In this document: positions 41,522 through 51,540 of the stretch, piece after piece
Layout of the letters: the number at the start of each line of letters is the position of its first letter
Position numbering within the stretch: the first letter of the stretch is position 1
Origin: Heracleum sosnowskyi
Lineage: Eukaryota; Streptophyta; Magnoliopsida; Apiales; Apiaceae
Assembly: GCA_030848705.1 (NCBI GenBank)
Contig: JAUIZM010000017.1
Location: forward strand, 1,488,001 to 1,552,000
DNA length: 64,000 nucleotides
Reading direction: 5' to 3'
Program-made: the position numbers and the translations under genes
The notes under the pieces: generated by a model
What the model was told of the DNA's origin: nothing
The model's database searches: none
The model's input: only the letters and a program-made list of their open reading frames with translations

Positions 41522-44500
41522 TTAGTTGTCATTAAAATTTTCGCCTGCCCTTCTTGTAAAATTGTACATAATCTCACCATAACGTAGTTCGTTGCTGTGT
41601 GCCTTTACGAAAAGTGTCCTATTTCCTTTCTCAAGAAGATACCTCCTGGAATAGAAGTACAACTCGTTACCGGAGGGAACCTGCTCCATGTTATCTAGAA
41701 TGTCAACCGCAGCATTCAAAGCAGCATCATCAGTAGCGGCAGTTGATTGTGTGCTCCTATAAGACATTGCAGCTACAAGGCTATCAAGACCTACCCGCAC
41801 AAACTCGGCTCCAGATTTCTTTCTCTTCGTACCACTGCTCTTGGATGATTTTAGTGAAGGTGCTGGAAACAAATTAGGTGGGCTTTGAATGTTGTTGTCA
41901 TCGCTATCACCACTGCCTTTTTTTCCCTCATCTTCCTCACCCATGACCTCGGTAAACTCTTCACCTACTTCTAGATTCACCGCATAATATGTGTTAGCAG
42001 CTCTTGCCCTCTGACCGGTTGCAACAATGTCACCAAACAAGGTGTCATAATACTGCATATACAACGATAGGTCTTTGTCTCTGAACTTCACATATTTTGG
42101 ATTCTCCTGTACAAAGAAAGAAGTACTAACATGCATCAGGTCCAAAATTGAATTATTCTGAACCCATAATAGGTCTTTGGAAAAGAAACATAATTATTAC
42201 TTTATATAACATTCCAATTTGCATGCAAAAGTAGGAAACCAGTTTTGTTATATTTATTACTTTACCCCCTCCTTGTAGGAAGACAAGGTGCATGCCTTCT
42301 GAGGAAGCTCAAAGCTTCATCAGTAAACCATGGTAAAGATTCAGTTTCGCTAGAAGATTATATCAACCAATATGTAATTCTCTGATAAGAGGGTTTCTGA
42401 GAATCTTGTTAAACATATTACACTTTACATTGTTCAAAAGGCTAGTTTTAGTGATTCTTCATCAGAAATGTGTTGTTCTGAGTTCTGTCATTAGAGTTTA
42501 TAACGAAAACTTTCACTAGCCTGCTAGAATGACAAAGAAACCTTACTAAAATTCATTTCAAGTAGTATTTTATACATAAATAGTTTAAATGTAGATTAAA
42601 ATCTTGCTAAAATTCTATAATAAAATCAGCCAATACAAAGAAGAATAAGTAACTTGTAATTAAGCAATGGCCTCAAGGCCCTCAACGAGGAACCTAGTAA
42701 GATATGCACGATGTATCTGTGCTGATATAAGTATGCTAAAGATTCAAAGTTTACAGTGTTTGTGCAATTGAATCAGTTACCGGGACCAGAATCTACTAGA
42801 AGATGGAAGGTCTTATAAATCAACCAGGTTGAAATGTGCAAAAAGATGACAACTCTGGTGAGATATTTCTAAAATGAGAGAATCCTCAAAATACTGCAAA
42901 GTGCTCACCATGTTTGGCTCAAACTAAAAAAGAAGGAAAGATAGATTCTTTTCTTGGTTGCTGATTGGTTTTAAAGTTCTCTTTTCTTTCTTTCTTAAGT
43001 TACTCATGGTAGTATTCCTAAGATTTAGGTCGAAGGTTATGATTAGGAAGATTGTTTATGTTATTTTTCAGGCAGCTAGATGCATTAAGTCGGTTGGTTT
43101 ATCTGAGGTTTGAAGTTGCTGGTGGTGGTCGTGTGCTCAGTGTTGTGTACTAGCAGAGTCTTCTGTGTAGATTATTATTTTGTGATGCAGCACTAGATAC
43201 TAAATGAAAATCTTAACCTGTGAGCTGAGCAAAGAGATGGAGTGGAATGATCAATCATGTGAAAGATAGAGTTAGTTTAACACATGGCTAGACATACTCG
43301 TAAAATCTTGTTTTTACGCAGCAAAATTAGTAACGTTCAGCAACACAAGAAAGGCACAATAAAAAATGATATTGCATTAAAGGATAATCAATAAGCAGAA
43401 GTATATGCCACGGTAATGTATAGCCAAGCAATACAAAAAAAATCATGTAATTAAGCATTAAGGTGATATCAGATATGAATATCCATGAAAAGACTAAAAT
43501 TAACTAACATAAAGAATATGAAGCTATCAACTAACATGAATACATGATATGTTTACGGCAGAAGGTTGAAGGTTGAGACTTCAGACACTGCATTGCTGAT
43601 ATATTAGCCCATTTCAGTTTAGGTATTTTTACTACCGAATTCAACAAATATGCATTCTGCTATTTGAAATGACGATGATTTACGTGTCCAACAATTTTAC
43701 TAATATATAGTTCACTTATGTTGCATTCCCCACACATGGTTTCTCTTGTTATAACGCATCAAGCAATTGAGAGAACAAACGCCTATAAATGCTGAAATTA
43801 CATATCTATGTCTACATTCCCCGACCTCCACAACCAACCGTGACAATTTATCATCAGAAGACAAAAAGAAAACCCCATTAATGGCACTTCAAATGCAAAC
43901 AAACCCGGCTCAAAATTAACACACAAAGACAAGTATCTCCATTCCCTTAATTCGCTATTTTAGTTTCACCATATCCAGCTACCACCATGAACACACTCTG
44001 ACATCGCTATTTTAGTTTCATTCATATTTAAATTACATATCTATTCTAATTATATCACCATTAAAAAAAGTTAAAAACAAAAGAACATAGCATACTTCAC
44101 AGACCCCCAAACACATAACAATTTCCAACCACATACCTTCAGACCCCTAACCACATAACACCAATACTCAAAAAATTGTAATGCTAACAATACGTATCAT
44201 ACCTGTGTTTTTTGTAACCACCATATAAGAGACGCCTCGATTGTCTTGGTATTCTCGTTCCATCCCAACCCACTTTCTCCGAACTTCAATTTCTTAAAAA
44301 GCTGGTAATCCGGTTTCATCGCCTCCCAATGATTTTTAAATTGTCTCATGGTCCACGGGACATTCTTTTGCCTCACAAATTCCGTGTAAACTGCAACCCA
44401 ACCTTCCTTATTCAAAGTTGTCCATACTTTGTTGACCTTGATAACTTCACCATCACATAATTCAACAAAGAGTTTATGTAATTCATCTGTCCACTTAGCA

Positions 44501-44529
44501 TTAGGGGTCACCGGTGGGGTTGCCGACAT
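41522..44529 (-). CDS. Harbinger partner protein with Myb/SANT-like domain, about 303 aa
   Basis: Exon 1 is 44203-44529 and exon 2 is 41522-42106, with GTATGA donor and GTACAG acceptor, joining in phase 0 (LQKTQ then ENPKYVKF). The Myb/SANT-like domain (KWTDELHKLFVELC...WTMRQFKNHWEAMKPDYQLFKKL) binds DNA in this family and helps the transposase enter the nucleus and find the ends. A Ser/Lys-rich NLS-like stretch (KSSGTKRKKSG) follows. Both exons are open, unlike the transposase. The intron is long (about 2.1 kb). An upstream in-frame ATG at 44658 exists, but MSATPP is the conventional type of start. Confidence 0.75.
42107..44202 (-). other. Long intron of the Harbinger Myb gene
   Basis: About 2.1 kb of AT-rich sequence without a recognisable gene or nested element with clear ends. 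The poly-purine and T-rich tracts seen are not diagnostic. Confidence 0.45.
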
Positions 44530-44894
44530 TACGCTTGACAAAAATAAACAAGCAGAACAGAAAAGAAAAGTGAATGAGAGGATGGCAGAAAAGGGGTTAG
44601 AAATTAAAGGCTCGTAGTTGAAGAAAGTAATGAGGAAACTGAAGAATTGAATTCTCACAGTTGAAGGAAGTAAATGAAAAGAAAGAAAAATAATTGAAGA
44701 TGAAAGAGAAATGAAGAATAACGATAATAAGTTGAGGGTTTATTTGAGAAATGTTAGCCTCAGATAACATTCAGCTTATGGATAATTAACTGTGATAAGC
44801 AGATTTTATTTATTTCCCCAAACATAGCCCATAAGCAAAAGTGGGCTTTTAAGCCCAAAACAACCTCAACTTTGAGTTGCCAAACATGCACATT

Positions 44895-45336
44895 ATATTT
44901 AGAAGTCAAAATAGAAGACTTGGAGATGCTTAGGAGGGAGTTGAAGAGTTCACATAAATTTTATTAACCGATCATGATCATGTTTAAAAATTAAAAAACA
45001 CTCGTTTTTTTTCAATTTTTAGATGTGTGACATAAATTGAACCCATTAAGAGAAAACTAAGAAATTGAATAAAAAGAGTTTTTTTGGTTTGTGAATTAAA
45101 AGCAAAGCAACAGGCGTGAACAAATTTGAAAGAGTAGGAACTTAAATATGAAATTTTCTTATCTAATATATTGTATACCGCATGTCGAATTTTCTTGTCT
45201 AATGAATTTATAAATTATTATTTTCTATTAGTTCTTTTAATTGGAAACAACTAAATTTTGTAGTATCTCACAACTATCACCGTCATTTACCTATGTTACA
45301 TTTCATACAATATATAAAAAAATTAATCCATAAAAT
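44895..45336. other. MITE remnant and AT-rich spacer
   Basis: Begins with the tail of the interrupted MITE copy (to about 44940), then AT-rich sequence without genes. The last five bases (AAAAT, 45332-45336) are the left target duplication of E6. Confidence 0.5.
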
Positions 45337-46514
45337 TATAGAAAAGTAATGTATTGCTTGAGTTTTACAATGGATCTTGTTATGCCACGTTTTGACACTG
45401 TCCAAATTTCTCAGTTTAATAATTATTAATTCAGATTAATAATTAATTACTTGAACACTAAGTAATATCCTCTCCCTGAAACAAGGAAAGAATCAATCTC
45501 AATCAATGAATAACGGAAAATATCCTCAAACGATATCCTTCAAATCAGAAAGATATCACAACGCCAAGATAATGCAAGATAAAATCGGTAATTTACCACA
45601 TTAACAAAGTTTATCCCTAAAGTCTCTCAGGGATAAACACAATTGCACAGAACTGCGTGGACTTGATCCAATATAAATTGGTACGCAGACATCTTGGCAA
45701 AAGGGATCCGATATCTGAGACAAATCGAGACACCTCCCAAGTCCAGCCCCCAAACATCCAAAAATCCCAAATCCCCCTATTTTCATAATTCGTTATTCCA
45801 GTAACCTTTGATTTGTATTGTTACGAAATTCCTCCAACAACATTTGGCGCTAGAAGGAGGGCATTATTTTTTGATTGTGGAGGACAATCAAATCATCTAC
45901 ATCATACGCAAGGGGGGTTTTATCGGATATGAAGCGGCTTTAATGGAGGAGCAGAACGATGGAGGCGGTGATTCGTGGTTCTATTCAAAATTAAGATAAG
46001 TTTTCTTTTACTTTTGTCTGTATACATAAGTTATCTTATAAAATTCGTAGTAAATTTAATATATGTCAGATTTTGATGACTTTTTATGATCTGAAAAGCT
46101 TTTACGATTTCCTGCAACTTTCGTTCTTGGTGTTTTCTGAGATTATGTTCAGATCTATTTTTGAAATCACAAAACATAATCAGATCTCGTTTTCCAGTAT
46201 TGAGAAGTTAATCAGCAGATGTTTTATTTGATTCCCGATTCATTATAAGTCCGTTTCTGACGAGCCATATATCATCGGAAATATCTTTTCGTTTTCATAA
46301 TTCGTTATTCCAGCAACCTTCGATTTGTGTTGTTACGAAATTCCTCCAACAACAGATCTGTATGGCTTTATATAGCCAAGTATAGGAGACAATATTGAAC
46401 ATCATAATCCCATAATTGCAGTACATACCAGATTTCTAGCACCCAGCTAATATAAATAAGTTATTATCTCCTAATCAAGATAATTCCACAATATTTGCCT
46501 TAACATTCTCTTTA
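45337..46514 (-). repeat. E6 3' LTR, interrupted by E7
   Basis: Bases 45337-45377 and 46360-46514 together give the same 196 bases as the right LTR, with a handful of substitutions (for example ATATTGAACATC versus ATACTGGACATC). A GGCTTTATATAGCC promoter-like palindrome lies in it. Confidence 0.85.
45378..46354 (+). mobile_element. E7: LTR element with internal deletion, inside the E6 LTR
   Basis: A complete 5' LTR (45378-45842, TGTTATGCC...CCAACAACA), a TTTGGCGCTAGAAGGAGG primer-site-like sequence, about 450 bases of internal DNA, then only the last 63 bases of the 3' LTR (46292-46354). The target duplication GATCT is at 45373-45377 and 46355-46359. Most of the internal region and 3' LTR was deleted. 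Orientation is from the primer site. Superfamily not certain (Ty3-like primer site). Internal open frames are too short to assign. Confidence 0.8.
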
Positions 46515-47353
46515 CTCCCCCTCAAACTCGGCCGAGGAGATGAACAGAGGCCAAGTTTGTTTCACAACTCCTGCAGTTGGGCGCGTGGCAAGGACTTGGT
46601 AAATAAGTTAGCAAATTGATGTTTGGATGGAACGAAACGAGTGATCAACTATCCACGCGCAACCTTTTCACGAACGTAATGATAATCAATCTCAATGTGT
46701 TTTGTCCGTGCATGAAATACAGGATTAACTATCATATAAAGGGCACTTAAGTTATCACAAAGTAATGTTGGAATGGAAGGAAGACGGAAGCCAATATCGC
46801 GAAGGAGAAAGGAAAGTCAAGTGATTTCTCCTGCTGTGGAAGCCATGGAGCGATATTCCGCTTCGGCGCTTGATCGAGCCACTGTGGGCTACTTCTTTGC
46901 TTTCCAGGATATGGATGTATCTCCCAAGAATGTACAGAATCCACTAGTAGATCTCCGAGAATTCGGACAACCTGCCCAGTCCGCATCAGAATAGGCGAGA
47001 AGATTTCCAGAACCAGAGTTAAATATGGGTAAACCGTGGGTAAGTGTACCTTGAACATAACGTAAGACGCGTTTGACAATTTGATATTGTTCCATGGTCG
47101 ATGCTGTCATGAACTGACACACATAATTAACATTGAATGATAAATCTGGGCGGGTGATGGTTAAATATTGTAACGCACCCACAATACTCCGGTAGTGAGT
47201 AACATCTTTATATGGAGCAAAATTTTCAGTAGTGGACTTTGTTGATGCCATTGGAGTGGACACAGGTTTGCACTCTTTCATGCTGGCACGTTCTAGAAGA
47301 TCAGAAGCATATTTAGATTGGGAGAGGTGCAAACCATTTTTAAACTTAGTCAC
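46515..47353 (-). pseudogene. E6 RNase H fragment
   Basis: Copia RNase H region with YLTITRPDLSFNVNYV, AYSDADWAGCPNSRRSTSG and TSISWKAKK, then a frameshift into another frame and decay towards the polypurine tract. It is out of frame with the RT part, showing the element is dead. Confidence 0.85.
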
Positions 47354-48753
47354 TTCAATACCAAGAAAATAATGGACAAATCCAGATCCTTCATGGCAAA
47401 TTCTTGGTGTAGCTGTTGAATAAACTTATCAAGAAATGCTTTATTGTTTCCGGTTAAAATCATGTCGTCAACATATAGTAGAAGAATAAGAGTGCCATGA
47501 GATGTGTGACATATAAACATAGATGGATCAGTTGTGCTACAAAAGAACCTCAATTGCAAAAGATAACCACCAAAATGGTCAAACCAGGTCTGTAATGCAT
47601 TATGAAGGCCATAAATTGATTTCTTAAGGCGGCAAACATGGTTGGGTCGAAGTGGATCAATGAAACCTGGCGGTTGAGTCATGTAGACTGGTGTATCTAA
47701 GTAACCATATAAGAAGGCGTTGCGCACATCTAGTTGACGAATATCCCAATTATGCATAGTAGCAATGGCGAGGACAAGACGGATACTAGCTGGTCGAACT
47801 ACTGGTGCAAAGGTCTCATAAAAATCTACACCTTCTATTTGATTGTAACATTTTGCCACCAGGCGAGCTTTTAGCTTTTCAAGTGTGCCATCTGCATTGA
47901 GTTTTGTCATATAAACCCATTTGCTACCAATAACATTCATAGCATGTGTACGAGGTACAAGATCCCATGTTTCATTTTGATGAAGAGCCTGCATTTCTTC
48001 CTTTATAGCGGCAAACCAACCAGAATGTGCAAGAGCAGCTTTCACTATTTTTGGCTCTGAAGGTATTGAAGCATATGCAACATTTGCATAACGAGGATTT
48101 GGCTTTATAATGCCAGCCTTGGACCTTATTGTCATTGCATGAGAAACAGATGCATCATTGTTAGTTGATGTAGAACCTGATGTTGAGGGTTCACCTTCTT
48201 GAGAATCATGATTGCGTAAAGTGCTACTAGAAGGACATGATGATGATTGGCATTCGGGTGGATTAGTTGGTATGTCGAGAGTGGTGTCTATAAGATCCTC
48301 TTGATTGTGCAAACTTATGGAAGAATTAGTATCATATGTATCAATTGGAGAAGAACTGATGCATACATTGTTATCAATGCTCAATGGCTGCACATATGTG
48401 GGACCTTGAAATAAATTTGTCTTGGACATCATATTAGGTGTATGACGCCACTCACGAAATCCTGAAAATTGAATGTTACGCGATGGAAGTTGCAATGTGG
48501 TTGGATTCTTGAATGAATAGACATCCTCGTCAAAAACAACATTCCTTGAAATGTAGATACGACCTGATGATGGATGAAGGCAACGATAACCTTTATGTCG
48601 CGTACTATACCCTATAAAAACACAAGGCAGGGACATGGACTGAAATTTGTTTGAAGCATAGTCTCTAAGATAGGGATAACACTTGGATCCAAAAATGCGA
48701 AAAGATGTGTAATCTGGTTCCTTTTCCATTAAAATATGAAATGGTGATTTCAT
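47350..48753 (-). pseudogene. E6 reverse transcriptase segment, 467 codons open
   Basis: The end of the integrase region and a Ser-rich linker lead into the reverse transcriptase: WDLVPRTHAMNVIGSKWVYM, GVDFYETFAPVVRPASIRLV, QLDVRNAFLYG and the YVDDMILTGNN active site. The divergence from E1-E3 (YVDDIIFGST) and the short LTRs put E6 in a different copia lineage (Ale/Ivana-like by general appearance). Confidence 0.85.
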
Positions 48754-49594
48754 ATTCAGAACTGAAGATGGTAATCTATTGATAAGAAAGACAGCAGTAG
48801 AGAAAGATGTACCCAGTATTGTTTTGGAACACCAACATGAACTAGCATTGTGAGCCCAAGTTATGTAATGTTACAGTGTTTGCGCTCTGCAAGGCCGTTT
48901 TGTTATGGTGTGTGTGGACACGAGACATGATGAAGAATTCTTGTACTTTCTAGATAACGCAAAAATTTGCCATCTTGATATTCACCGCCACCATCTGACT
49001 GAAATATTTTATATGTCTGTTGAACTGGCGATGAACAAGAGCTTCAAAGTTCAAAAAACATTGAAAAAATTTAAACTTTTTCTTCAGTGGATAAAACCAA
49101 GTAAAGCGAGTGCATTCATCAGTAAAAATTAGATAATACCGATAACCATCTTTTGATGTAACGGGAGCAGGTCCCCATAAATCAGAGTGAATAACACTTA
49201 TTGGTTCATCAGAAAACTTGTGTGATGAAATAAAAGGAAGTCGATAAGATTTTCCAACTTGACAACTATTACATAACATCTTTGTAGAATTCCAAGAACT
49301 GACATTAATTACATTAGAATTATTTAAAAACTTGACTACTTTAGATTGTGGATGTCTTAATCGCCAATGCCACACATTCTCTGATGCTGATTTATTTCGA
49401 ATGGAGTAAAATGCTTGTGATTGAGGAGTTGCCAGAACGTAAAGGCCCCCCTTCCTAGTTCCCTCCATTAGTACGTTTTTTGTCACCTTTTCCTTAATAA
49501 GAAAACCATCGGAAAGAAATTCAAATATACAAGGATAATCATTTGTAAATTGTCTAACCGAGAGAAGATTCTTTTTCAATTCTGGAACTAACAA
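48754..49594 (-). pseudogene. E6 integrase fragment
   Basis: Pre-integrase zinc region (WHWRLRHPQ, CNSCQVGKS) and an integrase start with SVIHSDLWGPAPV. Further on, SDGGGEY is recognisable but then a stop and a shift break the part that should hold the catalytic Glu (QNGLAERKH after a stop). Confidence 0.8.
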
Positions 49595-49627
49595 TACATT
49601 AGGAATTTTAAAAGACCCATGTTTTGT

Positions 49628-50431
49628 TTATAAAATTGCATCCCCTGTATGAGTTATTTGAAGATAATTCCCATCTTCAATCATTACAGAATCATTTCCA
49701 TTATACTTCTTACAGGAAATTAAGTTACCTGGGTTTCCAGTCATATGTGAAGATGCGGCAGAATCCACAAACCATTTAGCATAAGGATCTGGACCATCTC
49801 TGATTGTCATTGCAGCAAAAGCTTTAGGCACATCATTTGGCATATCAGTATTATCAGACCTGTACCAACATTTTGAAGAAGGATGCGATCTCTTGCCACA
49901 TATTTTACATGCCAGATTAGTACCAGAATCAAAATAATTATTCTTGGACATGTGACTATGACCATTATTACCTCCCTGGCCCTTAAATGGAGTCAATGTG
50001 TTGGCTTTTGTATTAGATGATGAATGCATAAAACCACGTCCCTTTGATGTAAAATGATTATAACCTGGACGAACCTTACGGTATGAGGACTTTCCACCAT
50101 AAAAAACAACTGGTTGAATATTCTGTTCAGCAGGTTGATGAATTTTGTGCCAAGTTTCATGGCTCTAGAGAAGCAGGATAACCTCCCTATAAGAAGGAAT
50201 ATGCAGCTTAAGCATAGTTGTAACAAATGACTCATAGTCGCGTCCCAATCCATTAAGAAGCCAGAACACCTTCTTGCGATCATCAACAAGCTTGCCAATT
50301 GATGCAAGTTCATCACAGGTTGATTTAAAGATTCTAATGTATTCATTCAGTGTAGACATACCTTTCTTGAGAGATTGCAATTTATGCTCTAAATGAAATT
50401 CTCTTTCAACTGAGCTTTGTGCAAAAGAGTC
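49628..50431 (-). pseudogene. E6 gag C-terminus and protease, with stops
   Basis: Gag segment YIRIFKSTCDELASIGKLVDD, a stop near 50165, then Ser/Asn-rich linker, zinc knuckle CKICGKRSHPSSKC and the protease motif WFVDSAASSHMTGN. The break at 50431 is the E3 insertion point. Confidence 0.82.
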
Positions 50432-51489
50432 TGTTGGGATTTATGGGTGATAGCATAGAAACAACTTAACTTTAATTGTACTTAATTTTTCAAATTAAGT
50501 AGAACATACTGTCATAGCCAAAGTATGTTCTTGTAATCAGTATGTAATGTTATTCTAGTTGTATTGTTTGAAAGAAGTTCACTTATGTGTTCAAGCCTCA
50601 AAGAATGCTTTTTGGATGACAACATGAATAAAGGTTACTGTCCTAAAGCTGTGACAGTAAGATTACAAGAAGACAGAATGTTGCAAGTCACGACAGCATA
50701 TTCACTCTGACAGCAACATTGGCGGAAGACTACGCGACAGCAACTATTGCCCTCGACAGCAAGTTTGGGATCCTCGACAGCACTCTATGCGGGGAACTCA
50801 TACTGTCACCAAAAGATCATTCCTGTGACAGCAAGCTTTGCGGTAAAAGTAACTGTCTCAATAAAGATCCTTATGCTAGGTATCTTTCTCAGTCAAATCC
50901 CGTGACAGTTTAAATGTTCAAGAAACAGGCGTGATGCAGTATCCCTAAGCTGCACCAAGTCTGCAAGACTACGACAGAAGCTTCAAGCACTGCAAAACAA
51001 AAGCGAATCAATTCAAGAGCAAGGTCAAGTCTTTATCTGCTGAATTGGTTTAGCTGGAAATGGAATGAATCTAGGTTGCTTTCTTTGTAATGTATATCTG
51101 ACATGTTAGCAATTTAGGAAAGTCACATGGGTAAGACAATCTGTAAGAAGCTGCCACTTGACAGTGACAGCAGCTTCACAAACCCGTGACTGATAGTGAT
51201 AGGGTTAGTCTTATACCTACTATCAACTCATTCTAGAATTGTAACGAAGACAAGCAAGTGTCTTTGAAGAAAACCCGAAGCTCGAGAATTCTTTCTTGAG
51301 GTTGTAGCAACACTTTGCAAAATAAATAAAACATTTATTTTGTGAATCTTGTTCTTACTAAATACTGTTCGTGATTGCATATATTGCTGATAACGTTTAA
51401 TCTTGATTTTAGTTGTTGAAATTTAGATTGAATTTTATCAGTATTGCATTCATCCCCCCCCCCCCTTCTGCAATACACAAGGACTAACA
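50432..51489 (+). repeat. E3 5' LTR (1058 bp)
   Basis: TGTTGGGATT...GGACTAACA. Between about 50620 and 51180 it holds some 15 CTGTC/GACAG words in both orientations, many as GACAGCAA or TACTGTCA. An AATAAATAAA polyadenylation-like cluster lies at about 51321-51330, a 12-C run follows, and the terminal hairpin is at 51441-51476. Confidence 0.95.
51441..51476 (+). other. Hairpin near the 3' end of the E3 LTR
   Basis: An 8-bp stem, GTATTGCA with TGCAATAC, has a C-rich loop beginning TTCATCCCC and ending CTTC. The 3' LTR copy at 61630-61661 has the same stem with four fewer C in the loop. Confidence 0.75.
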
Positions 51490-51491
51490 AC

Positions 51492-51503
51492 TGGTATCAG
51501 AGC
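51492..51503 (+). promoter_or_regulatory. E3 primer binding site (initiator tRNA-Met)
   Basis: TGGTATCAGAGC two bases after the 5' LTR end. Confidence 0.95.
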
Positions 51504-51540
51504 TTTCAGATTAACATACATATCTGAGATCCCGGAGAAA

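Larger units (their letters stand above)
39332..44891 (-). mobile_element. PIF/Harbinger DNA transposon, 5.56 kb
   Basis: Encodes a Harbinger transposase and the partner Myb-like protein, both on the minus strand. Comparison with an uninterrupted MITE copy gives the empty site and shows a 3-bp duplication ATT (39329-39331 and 44892-44894), the usual PIF size. Terminal repeats match only modestly (about 13 of 21: GTCCGTCTGAGGTAGCTTAA versus GTGCATGTTTGGCAACTCAA). A subterminal palindrome GGGCTTTTAAGCCC lies near 44843. The transposase carries two stops, so the copy is probably not autonomous. Confidence 0.85.
45337..50431 (-). mobile_element. E6: decayed copia element, 3' part (LTR, RNase H, RT, integrase, protease)
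   Basis: Minus-strand Ty1/copia element whose 5' part is at 61675-62300, split by E3. The 196-bp LTRs (45337-45377 plus 46360-46514 here; 62105-62300 on the right) are flanked by the duplication AAAAT at 45332-45336 and 62301-62305. With that duplication the LTR ends are TA...TA on the minus strand (TAAAGAGAAT...TTTTCTATA), not the usual TG...CA. The polypurine tract is GAGGGGGAG just inside the left LTR. The coding region has several frameshifts and stops. Confidence 0.85.

Noticed and set aside
44197..44658. Start of the Harbinger Myb gene at 44658
   Set aside because: The extra 43 residues are hydrophobic and atypical; MSATPP at 44529 leads straight into the Myb domain.
45808..45999. 63-codon open frame in E7
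   Set aside because: It spans the LTR end and primer site, with no recognisable domain.
50719..50913. 64-codon open frame in the E3 LTR, repeated identically at 60908-61102
   Set aside because: It starts at TTG, lies in the motif array, and is identical only because the two LTRs are identical. I see no protein features.
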